From Pseudomonas tumuqii (GTDB lineage Bacteria; Pseudomonadota; Gammaproteobacteria; Pseudomonadales; Pseudomonadaceae): a DNA stretch of 64,000 nucleotides. Positions 57,001 to 64,000 of the stretch are shown here, in pieces (the stretch's first letter is position 1; the number at the start of each line of letters is the position of its first letter). The translations under genes and the position numbers were made by a program. The stretch lies in assembly GCF_013184545.1 (NCBI RefSeq), contig NZ_JAAOJA010000008.1, positions 186,001 through 250,000 of the forward strand. The letters run 5' to 3'. The notes below the pieces were generated by a model. The model was not told the DNA's origin and searched no databases. It saw only the letters and a program-made list of their open reading frames with translations.

Positions 57001-58383
57001 ATGCCGCGCGCCCTGCCTGCTTGTAATCAGCCTACCTGGAGCAGTACCTGCGCCGGCCTGTTGCTCGGTTTCTTCTGCTATGCCCTGCCCTGGTCGGTAT
57101 TCGCTGCCCTGCCGATCCCTGCTGACAACGGCAGCGCCCTGCATATCCAGGGCTCCAACACCATCGGTGCCACCCTTGGCCCTGCGCTGGTCAGGGGCTT
57201 GCTCGAAGAACAGGGCCTGCGCGCGATCCGCATCGAAGCCGGCGCCGCCGACAACGAACAGAAGATCATCGGCAGCGACAGCGACGGTCGCCGTGTGACC
57301 ATCGAAGTCGCCGCCCATGGCTCCGGCACCGGTTTCACTGCCTTGCAGGACGGCAGCGCCGACCTCGCCGCTTCCTCGCGACCGATCAAGGCCAGTGAAG
57401 CCAGCGCCCTGGCGGCCTTGGGCGATCTGCAAAGCCGGGATGCCGAGCAAGTCATAGCCATCGATGGCTTGGCGATCATCCTGCACCCGAGCAATCCACT
57501 CGGCGCGTTGCGCATCGACCAGTTGGCGCAGATATTCTCTGGCGAGTTGCAGGACTGGGCGCAACTGGGCGGCAAGACCGGACCGATCACGCTGTACGCC
57601 CGCGATGACAATTCGGGCACCTACGATACCTTCAAGGAACTGGTACTGGCTGCCCATGGCACAACCCTGGCGGCCAGCGCGCGGCGCTTCGAATCAAGCG
57701 AAGCACTGTCCGACGCGGTCAGCCAAGACCCCCACGGCATCGGTTTTATCGGCCTGCCCTACATTCGCCAGGCCAAAGCCGTGGCCATCGCTGCCGGCGA
57801 GTCGCAGGCGATGCTGCCCAGCGCGACCCTGATCGCGACCGAGGACTATCCATTGTCACGGCGGCTGTTTCTCTACAACCAGCCGGACTCGCCCAACCCC
57901 TGGGCCAAGGCGCTGGTCGCTTTTGCCCACAGTCCGCGCGGTCAGGCCATAGTCGCGCACAGCGGTTTTATCGCGCAGACCGTGCAAGCGATAACAGTCG
58001 CCCCGGACAGCGCCATGCCAGAGACCTATCAGGCCCTGGCCCGTGAGGCGCAACGCCTGTCGTTGAACTTCCGCTTCCAGCAAGGCAGTGCGGTGCTGGA
58101 TAACAAGGCCCAGCGCGACCTCGAACGGCTAGTCAGCTACCTGACAGCGCAGGACAAGCTGCAGCGCAAAGTGGTGCTGGTGGGTTTCGGCGACGCCAAG
58201 GCCGATCCGGTCAGGGCCGAGTTGCTGTCCAAACTGCGGGCCATGGCCGTACGCCGCGAACTGGCCCGGCACGGAGTGATCTTGCGCCAGGTAACCGGGC
58301 TCGGCGATGAGCTGCCGGTAGCCGCCAACAATGCCGATGACGGACGACTCAAGAACCGCCGCGTCGAGGTCTGGGTGTATTAA
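57001..58383 (+). CDS. PstS-like phosphate-binding protein fused to C-terminal OmpA domain
   Basis: 460 aa. The N-terminal signal (LLLGFFCYALPWSVFA) is followed by a PBP-like phosphate-binding domain (HIQGSNTIGATLGPALV, SSRPIKASEASAL, ARDDNSGTYDTFKELV). From about residue 345 there is an OmpA/MotB peptidoglycan-binding domain (LNFRFQQGSAVLDNKAQRDL; GLGDELPVAANNADDGRLKN; NRRVEVWVY). It is probably periplasmic and held on the cell wall, possibly a phosphate sensor or scavenger. No pst permease genes are adjacent. AAGGTG lies 8 nt before the ATG, and a candidate Pho box precedes it. Confidence 0.9.
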   Translation: MPRALPACNQPTWSSTCAGLLLGFFCYALPWSVFAALPIPADNGSALHIQGSNTIGATLGPALVRGLLEEQGLRAIRIEAGAADNEQKIIGSDSDGRRVTIEVAAHGSGTGFTALQDGSADLAASSRPIKASEASALAALGDLQSRDAEQVIAIDGLAIILHPSNPLGALRIDQLAQIFSGELQDWAQLGGKTGPITLYARDDNSGTYDTFKELVLAAHGTTLAASARRFESSEALSDAVSQDPHGIGFIGLPYIRQAKAVAIAAGESQAMLPSATLIATEDYPLSRRLFLYNQPDSPNPWAKALVAFAHSPRGQAIVAHSGFIAQTVQAITVAPDSAMPETYQALAREAQRLSLNFRFQQGSAVLDNKAQRDLERLVSYLTAQDKLQRKVVLVGFGDAKADPVRAELLSKLRAMAVRRELARHGVILRQVTGLGDELPVAANNADDGRLKNRRVEVWVY

Positions 58384-58443
58384 CGCCGGCTGGCAATAGA
58401 GCGTTCATGCCCGAGGAAATATAGGCGCGGCGGGGGGCACCTA

Positions 58444-58501
58444 GCCCATGCCCGCGAAGCTTGTGCGTCGGCTGCCCTGGCGGGCATGGCCCGCTCCTAC
58501 G
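58444..58501. repeat. REP-like palindrome between the PstS-OmpA gene and terC
   Basis: ccatgcccgc (58446-58455) is an exact inverted copy of gcgggcatgg (58480-58489), followed by cccgctcctac, a terminal sequence seen in Pseudomonas REP elements. It is a second REP sequence type compared with the muxB-muxC pair. It lies 60 bp after the PstS-OmpA stop and may also act as that gene's 3' end. Confidence 0.55.
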
Positions 58502-58552
58502 CCAGTCGAGTGATGCTCGCCGGCCGCTTGCAGGCGGCGCTCACAGCTTCTA

Positions 58553-58639
58553 GCCTAAGTTCTATGTGACACCGGGCCCCTCTGGCGGTGAGTTGCTCAC
58601 CGTGATGTCGGAGTCACTAAGTTGGTTCTCAACTTAGGC
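58553..58639 (+). promoter_or_regulatory. Structured terC leader with alternative pairings (candidate riboswitch-like element)
   Basis: The 87 nt just before the terC ribosome-binding site can fold into a closed element. The closing stem is gcctaagtt (58553-58561) with aacttaggc (58631-58639); inside are gtgac/gtcac (58566-58570 and 58613-58617) and a perfect hairpin cggtgag-ttg-ctcaccg (58586-58602). The segment caacttag (58630-58637) can instead pair with ctaagttg (58617-58624) over a 5-nt loop, which excludes the closing stem. terC/alx genes are often under Mn2+ (yybP-ykoY) riboswitch control, but I do not see that consensus core here. Confidence 0.5.
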
Positions 58640-58657
58640 CGATTGCAGGGAGGGCTC

Positions 58658-59638
58658 ATGAACGCTCTGCAGGCTTTGTTTACCGGCCCCTTTCTTGGCA
58701 CGCCTGCCTGGTTCTGGTTGGCCTTTATCTCCATTGTCCTGGCGCTTCTGGTATTCGACCTCGGTGTACTCCACCGCGACCAGCATGAGATTGAAATGCG
58801 CGAGAGCTTGCTGCTGTACAGCGGCTACTTCAGCGTGGGCCTGCTGTTCGGCGCCTGGATCTGGTGGCAACTCGGGGCGAGCAAGGCACTGGAGTTCTAC
58901 ACCGGCTTTCTGGTCGAGCAATCGCTGTCGATGGACAACGTGTTCGTCATGGCGATGATTCTCGGTTTCTTCGGCATTCCTCGGCGCTACCAGCATCGGG
59001 TATTGTTCTGGGGCATCCTCGGGGTCATCGTGCTGCGCGCGATCATGATCGGCCTGGGCACGGCGCTGGTGCAGCAGTTCGACTGGATTCTCTACGTATT
59101 CGGCGCCTTTCTGCTGCTGACCGGGATCAAGATGCTGTTCAGCCGTGAAGTCCGGCACCCGGACCTGGCACAGAACCCCGCGCTGAAATTCCTGCGCCGG
59201 CATATCCGGGTCACCGATGAGCTGCATGAGGGGCGCTTTCTTGTCCGCCTGCGCGACCCGGCCAGCGACAGGCTGCGGCGTTACGCCACCCCGCTGCTGC
59301 TGGCACTGGTGCTGATCGAGCTGGCTGACCTGATATTTGCGGTAGACAGCGTGCCCGCGGTATTTGCCATCACTCAGGACCCGTTTATCGTCTATACCTC
59401 GAACATCTTCGCGATCCTCGGCTTGCGCTCGCTGTACTTCGCCCTGGCTGCGCTGATGCACCGCTTTATCTACCTGAAATACGCGCTGGCGTTGGTGCTG
59501 ATCTTTATCGGCGGAAAGATTTTCCTGCACGGGCTCATTGGCAAGATTCCCGCAGTGGTCTCACTTGGCGTAACCTTCTGCCTACTGGCAGGCGGGGTGC
59601 TGCTTTCCCTATTGAAGACTCGCAACAAGTTGCTATGA
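58658..59638 (+). CDS. TerC family inner-membrane protein (Alx-like)
   Basis: 326-aa polytopic protein with about 9 TM helices. TerC landmarks are EFYTGFLVEQSLSMDNVFVM and LIELADLIFAVDSVPAVFAI, with paired Asp residues in TM segments that probably bind a metal. Relatives (E. coli Alx, bacterial MeeF/MeeY) export Mn2+, in some cases supplying metal to exoenzymes; older names refer to tellurite resistance. GGGAGGG lies 4-5 nt before ATG 58658. Its leader shows alternative RNA structures. A small gene follows after 10 bp. Confidence 0.93.
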   Translation: MNALQALFTGPFLGTPAWFWLAFISIVLALLVFDLGVLHRDQHEIEMRESLLLYSGYFSVGLLFGAWIWWQLGASKALEFYTGFLVEQSLSMDNVFVMAMILGFFGIPRRYQHRVLFWGILGVIVLRAIMIGLGTALVQQFDWILYVFGAFLLLTGIKMLFSREVRHPDLAQNPALKFLRRHIRVTDELHEGRFLVRLRDPASDRLRRYATPLLLALVLIELADLIFAVDSVPAVFAITQDPFIVYTSNIFAILGLRSLYFALAALMHRFIYLKYALALVLIFIGGKIFLHGLIGKIPAVVSLGVTFCLLAGGVLLSLLKTRNKLL

Positions 59639-59648
59639 GGGGCGCGGG

Positions 59649-59834
59649 ATGGATGTACGAATCGAGAACCTGCAACGTCAGGGCCGCACGCTCTGGCAAG
59701 TGCGCATGGGCCCTCGCGGCGTAACCTTTCATGAGGAACTGGCGGCGCGCACCTTTGCCGCCCAACTGCATCAACGCCTGCTCTGGTTGCGCGAACTCGC
59801 CGAGTGCGAATCCGGCGATCGGCAGCCGCGCTGA
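59649..59834 (+). CDS. Small conserved-looking protein downstream of terC
   Basis: 61 aa, MDVRIENLQRQGRTLWQVRM then GPRGVTFHEELAARTFAAQL and a helical tail. GAGGGG lies about 6 nt upstream of the ATG, and the gene begins 10 bp after the terC stop. The predicted beta-beta-helix pattern and good spacing make it likely to be a real gene cotranscribed with terC. I do not recognise the family. It ends 41 bp before the convergent DUF1631 gene. Confidence 0.6.
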   Translation: MDVRIENLQRQGRTLWQVRMGPRGVTFHEELAARTFAAQLHQRLLWLRELAECESGDRQPR

Positions 59835-59875
59835 AGCGCAGAGCAAGCAACGGCTGAACGACAGGCCGCGGGCGC

Positions 59876-62800
59876 TCACTGCATACCCTTGAGGCACTCG
59901 CTCAAGGGTCGCGGGTACTCGACGCCGTAGCCTTGTACATAGTCAACGCCCAACTCGGCCAGACACTCACGGATACCGACGGTTTCGACGTACTCGGCAA
60001 TCGTTTTGCGGCCCAGCAAATGCGCGATCTCATTGATCGACTTGACCATCGCCAGATCACTTGGCGAGCGTTCGATCTCCCTGACGAAACTGCCGTCGAT
60101 CTTGACGAAGTCCACGGGCAGCCGCTTGAGATACTCGTAGGAGGAAAAACCGGTGCCAAAATCGTCGATGGCGAATGTGCAGCCCAAACGTTGCAGGTAA
60201 CGCACCAGGTCGGCGGTTTTGGTCAGGTTGGCCACCGCGGCGGTTTCGGTGATTTCGAAACGGATTCGCTCCGGCGGCACCGCGTAATCCTCGAACAGGG
60301 TTTCGATGAACTGCAGCAGCTTGTCGTCATTCAGGCTGCTGCCGGACAGATTGATCGATACCCCGCTTGAGCATGTCCAGAAGTTCGGGTGTTGCGCCAG
60401 CTCGGTGAACACCCGCTTGAGTACCCAGCGGTCGACCTTGGTCATGCGGTCATAGCGCTCGGAGGCGGTAATGAAGTCGAGCAGAGTGACTTCATTCTCC
60501 ATGACCAACAACACTTCATAATGTGGCAACTGGTCGTGCAAGCCTCTGGCAGGGGCAATTTGCTGCACGCGCAGACTGAGTTCGCCGCGTTCGATGATGT
60601 CGTCCACCTGCCCGGCTATGGCCATCAGTCCGGTGTGCACGCCATCGATCTCATCGGTGTAGGTGTGCACACAGTTGCGCCCCGACTCCTTCGCGGTGGC
60701 GCATGCCGTTTGCAGATCGCGAAACAGATTGACCACATCGTGGCGCTCGCTCATCAGCACGATCCCGACACTCATGGTGGCCGTGTGCGAACGTCCCTCC
60801 CACTCGAATACATTGGCCTCGGTAGCCGCCCGCAGGCGTTCGGCCAGTTGGCCGGCCTGGAGTTCATCCGGCTGGGTCAGGGCCACGGCGAAATCCGCCC
60901 CGCCGATGCGCGCCAAGGTCGCCGTCTCGGGCAACTGGGCTGCCAGCAACTCGGCAATCTGCTTGAGGTAGGCGTCGGCGGCCACATGGCCTAAACGGGA
61001 GTTCAGCAGACCGAACTGGTCGATATGCCCATAGATGAAGGCATTCTTCTGCTGGGACGCCAGGGCCTGGGCGATCGCCGTCTCGAAACTGCGGCGATTG
61101 AGCAAGCCGGTGAGCTCGTCGTGGCTGCGCGCATGGGCGATATCGCGGTACAGATTGCCGACGATATCCTCCAGGTGTTTCTGAATCACGCCAACACCAT
61201 GCGGTTCGGGTTCCGAGGCCCCCAGCCAGCCGGAGGCGAATCTGGCGATCAATTCGTCGCTGGTGAGGCTGCCGGCTTCGCGACCCTGGCGGTCCACCAG
61301 GATGTAGTGATCGGTGAGCGAGTTGGCCCAGACCAACTGCAGGTACTGACCACTCTGGGTCACCAACCAGTCGCCGGCGCTGAGTTGCTGCACCCGCTCC
61401 CGCCAGCGTTGCTGGTCAGGCGAGTAACGCGGTGCGGGCGGCGTCGCCGCGGGAGACGGCAAGTCGACCAGTTCGACCGGCTGATCGCCGACCAGCTGTT
61501 CGTGCAATTGCTTGAGCACCGGGGTATGGCGGAACTGTCCGGGCAGGAAACTCTCCATGCGCTTGCGCAGCAGCTCCAGCACCGGTTCGGTCTCGAACGC
61601 CCGCTCGACCCGGCTGGCGCTGTAACCCCAGGCATTCGCGTCGGCCTGCAACCAGCCGTTGAGCTGGCGCAACACGGCCAGGTCATCGAGCCATTCAAAG
61701 CTCTCTTCGCCCTGGCGGATCAGCTCGTGCACCAATAATTCGCGCCAGCCGATGTCCAGCCAGTCGAGCAGTACCTGTGGTGCCCGCTGGCCGAACAGTT
61801 TCGACAGCTCACGCCCGACATGCTGCCTGGCTTGCTCAAGCACATCTCGCCCACGGATGTACTGGCGCACGCGATCGGCGTTATTGCTGTAGGCGCGCTG
61901 TTGCACCGCCAGCAGTTGCTCAAGCTCCTGGTCGCAGCGCATGAACACGCTGCTGTCACCGCTGTAGTCGGCGACGATGCCGTCGATCAACTGCTGGACG
62001 CGGTCCTCGAGAATCGGGTTGGGTGGCTCGGAAAAATCACAGAGCCGCATCATCTTGTCCAGGGTGGCGCGGACTGGATGGGTCGAGTCGGCGAAGGCGG
62101 CGGGGTCGAGCATGGAGGCCTGAACGACCGGGACCATGAGCCGGCGCAGGGCCGGTTTGACATTGCTGGCAATCGCCGTTTCCTGCTCGATGTGCTGGAA
62201 CAGCTCGGCCACCACCCCGGCATCTGCACTCTGCCGTGGCGACAGCACGGCGCCAGCCTCGCCCAGCTCCTGCAGAAACGTATCCGGCGACCAGCCTTGC
62301 TCAGGTGGAGTGAGTTGCTGCAGCTTGCCCAGCGCAGCCTGCAGCAAGGAGGCGTCCGCGGCGGCCTCGACAGCGGCACTCCCGCCCTCGGCCGTAGCGG
62401 CGCCGGTCGTGGAATCCGCGCCTACCGCGCGCAAATGCTCGATTGCCCGGTAAGGCGCATCCGGCGCGGCGCTGGGCGGCGTGCGGCGGCGTTCCTGAGC
62501 GGGGAGCACCACCGGATCGATAAGCGGCTCTATCTTGAAACGCTCGAAAACCTTGTCCAGCTGCTCGAAGTAGACCTTCAGGTCACTGGCGAGCACCTGC
62601 GCCGCGGCGGCGTAGAACAGTTCGCGGACCAGGGGCAACTGCTCGCGCAGCTGCAATTGTGCCTGCAGCGTGCGCACCATGAACTCCAGCGACAGCGGGC
62701 TTTCCCGATCTTTCGCTTGCGCTCCGGTGGCTGTATTCAACTTGGCGCAACTGCGCCATTCCAGGACACCCAAGGGTTCGCGCAACTGGCGCACCAAACG

Positions 62801-63130
62801 GCGCGCCTCGAGCATCTCCTCCACTTCGCCATCATCGACCAGTTGCCACTGGCTGGCGTCCGTCGGTGCCTGCGCCTGCGCGATGATGCCGGCTGGCAGC
62901 AAGGCTCGAATGGCCTTGACCGTTTCGGCGATGGCCCGTTGGCGCAGCGTTATGCACCGGCGCAGGAAATCCTCGCAGCCCTGGGCCTCCTTGTTGCTGC
63001 GCGCCAACAGGCGCTGTTCATTCAAGGTCTGAATGGTGGCGTCGATCACCCCTTCCAGACAGTGGGGCAGATAAGTGCCGACAGTCTGTCCCAAGGCATC
63101 CATCACTGGCGACTGCTGCTGCGTCTGCAT
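59876..63130 (-). CDS. DUF1631 domain protein with degenerate GGDEF and EAL domains
   Basis: 1084 aa. A large N-terminal helical DUF1631 region (about 1-620) is followed by a PilZ-like/linker part (LSAGDWLVTQSGQYLQLVWA), GGDEF (about 665-815) and EAL (about 835-1084). The diguanylate cyclase site reads RIGGADFAV, so the GG(D/E)EF signature is altered. In the EAL domain the signature is EVLLV rather than EALLR, but SINLSGSSL, FEITETA, DDFGTGFSSYEYL, VKIDGSFV and QGYGVEYPRPL are intact. It probably binds c-di-GMP and may have limited phosphodiesterase activity. ATG 63130 follows GGGAGGCGGG. Confidence 0.88.
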   Translation of the reverse strand: MQTQQQSPVMDALGQTVGTYLPHCLEGVIDATIQTLNEQRLLARSNKEAQGCEDFLRRCITLRQRAIAETVKAIRALLPAGIIAQAQAPTDASQWQLVDDGEVEEMLEARRLVRQLREPLGVLEWRSCAKLNTATGAQAKDRESPLSLEFMVRTLQAQLQLREQLPLVRELFYAAAAQVLASDLKVYFEQLDKVFERFKIEPLIDPVVLPAQERRRTPPSAAPDAPYRAIEHLRAVGADSTTGAATAEGGSAAVEAAADASLLQAALGKLQQLTPPEQGWSPDTFLQELGEAGAVLSPRQSADAGVVAELFQHIEQETAIASNVKPALRRLMVPVVQASMLDPAAFADSTHPVRATLDKMMRLCDFSEPPNPILEDRVQQLIDGIVADYSGDSSVFMRCDQELEQLLAVQQRAYSNNADRVRQYIRGRDVLEQARQHVGRELSKLFGQRAPQVLLDWLDIGWRELLVHELIRQGEESFEWLDDLAVLRQLNGWLQADANAWGYSASRVERAFETEPVLELLRKRMESFLPGQFRHTPVLKQLHEQLVGDQPVELVDLPSPAATPPAPRYSPDQQRWRERVQQLSAGDWLVTQSGQYLQLVWANSLTDHYILVDRQGREAGSLTSDELIARFASGWLGASEPEPHGVGVIQKHLEDIVGNLYRDIAHARSHDELTGLLNRRSFETAIAQALASQQKNAFIYGHIDQFGLLNSRLGHVAADAYLKQIAELLAAQLPETATLARIGGADFAVALTQPDELQAGQLAERLRAATEANVFEWEGRSHTATMSVGIVLMSERHDVVNLFRDLQTACATAKESGRNCVHTYTDEIDGVHTGLMAIAGQVDDIIERGELSLRVQQIAPARGLHDQLPHYEVLLVMENEVTLLDFITASERYDRMTKVDRWVLKRVFTELAQHPNFWTCSSGVSINLSGSSLNDDKLLQFIETLFEDYAVPPERIRFEITETAAVANLTKTADLVRYLQRLGCTFAIDDFGTGFSSYEYLKRLPVDFVKIDGSFVREIERSPSDLAMVKSINEIAHLLGRKTIAEYVETVGIRECLAELGVDYVQGYGVEYPRPLSECLKGMQ

Positions 63131-63300
63131 CCCGCCTCCCTCTCGCCTGTATTTATTCCAGGTGCGACAGGCTCCCGCTGCCGCAGATGAACTATAGACG
63201 TCAGGATTGGATTCGGCTGGCGCCTCGCTGCATTTCAGGCGCTCTTCGGTTATGCCGCAAGCGGCGCAAGTCGCCGCGCGCAGACACAGTGCAGTCGCAG

Positions 63301-63339
63301 CAACGACAAGGCCCGCCTGGTTGGCGGGCCTTGTCGTTG
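63301..63339 (-). terminator. Terminator hairpin after the acyl-CoA dehydrogenase gene
   Basis: Perfect 17-bp stem caacgacaaggcccgcc / ggcgggccttgtcgttg with a 5-nt loop, 33 bp downstream of the dehydrogenase stop. The U tract is poor (TTGTCGTTG arm), but the stem is very stable. Confidence 0.75.
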
Positions 63340-63371
63340 GCTTTGCAGCCTCGGGGGCCGCTGCGGCGCGG

Positions 63372-64000
<629 letters not shown>

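Noticed and set aside
58384..58657. yybP-ykoY (Mn2+) riboswitch before terC
   Set aside because: The leader is structured, but the expected conserved core (GGGGAGUAG-like segment) is not seen; reported only as an unclassified element.

Overview
The window is high-GC gammaproteobacterial chromosome, almost certainly from the genus Pseudomonas. The evidence is the gene content and order: fimL-nudC, the npp/yej operon next to fabI, rnhA-dnaQ, muxABC-opmB and tamA-tamB, together with Pseudomonas-type REP elements. Coding density is high. I see no rRNA, tRNA, CRISPR array, insertion sequence or prophage. It is core-genome DNA with a few accessory insertions.

Layout. 1-7.4 kb (minus): a six-gene chemosensory operon, cheW-cheR(TPR)-cheW-MCP-cheA/REC-cheB, of the Wsp-like alternative-cellular-function type; cheB runs off the left edge. 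7.5-16.6 kb (minus): a tripartite RND efflux operon, muxA-muxB-muxC-opmB, with a paired REP element between muxB and muxC. 16.7-19.5 kb (minus): tpx, a YhdH/AcuI-type reductase and sohB. 19.7-22.9 kb (plus): a lipid/acyl-CoA cluster of histidine phosphatase, SCP2 protein, APH-like phosphotransferase and SDR. 22.9-27.9 kb: a membrane protein of unknown function, a TSUP permease, nudC, fimL and a dienoyl-CoA-isomerase-type crotonase. 28-33 kb: lysine decarboxylase ldcA, a gene closely resembling E. coli 6-phosphofructokinase II (pfkB), and a DUF3422 protein. 33-37.7 kb: dnaQ, rnhA, a methyltransferase, gloB and mltD. 37.7-47.5 kb: an HDOD-GAF protein, the five-gene peptide/peptidyl-antibiotic ABC importer operon (nppA1A2BCD, yej family) and fabI. 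47.5-55.8 kb: an AGCS amino-acid symporter, tamB-tamA and a GNAT acetyltransferase. 55.9-64 kb: xthA, a PstS-OmpA fusion behind a candidate Pho box, terC behind a structured leader, a small ORF, a DUF1631-GGDEF-EAL protein, and the C-terminal part of an ACAD10/11-like acyl-CoA dehydrogenase that runs off the right edge.

From memory of P. aeruginosa gene order, the segment from the YhdH-like gene to fabI corresponds to one P. aeruginosa locus (about PA1806-PA1833). The tpx/mux side and the symporter/tam/xthA side both correspond to another (about PA2525-PA2545). The window therefore seems to contain two rearrangement joints, near 17.3 kb and 47.5-47.9 kb.

The most notable observations are the Pfk-2 ortholog in a genus regarded as lacking 6-phosphofructokinase; the terC leader, in which one segment can pair with either of two partners; the Pho box before the PstS-OmpA gene; and an APH/SDR/ACAD gene set resembling the hydroxyacyl-CoA phosphorylation pathway. 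Nothing here is clearly an undescribed defence or mobile system.
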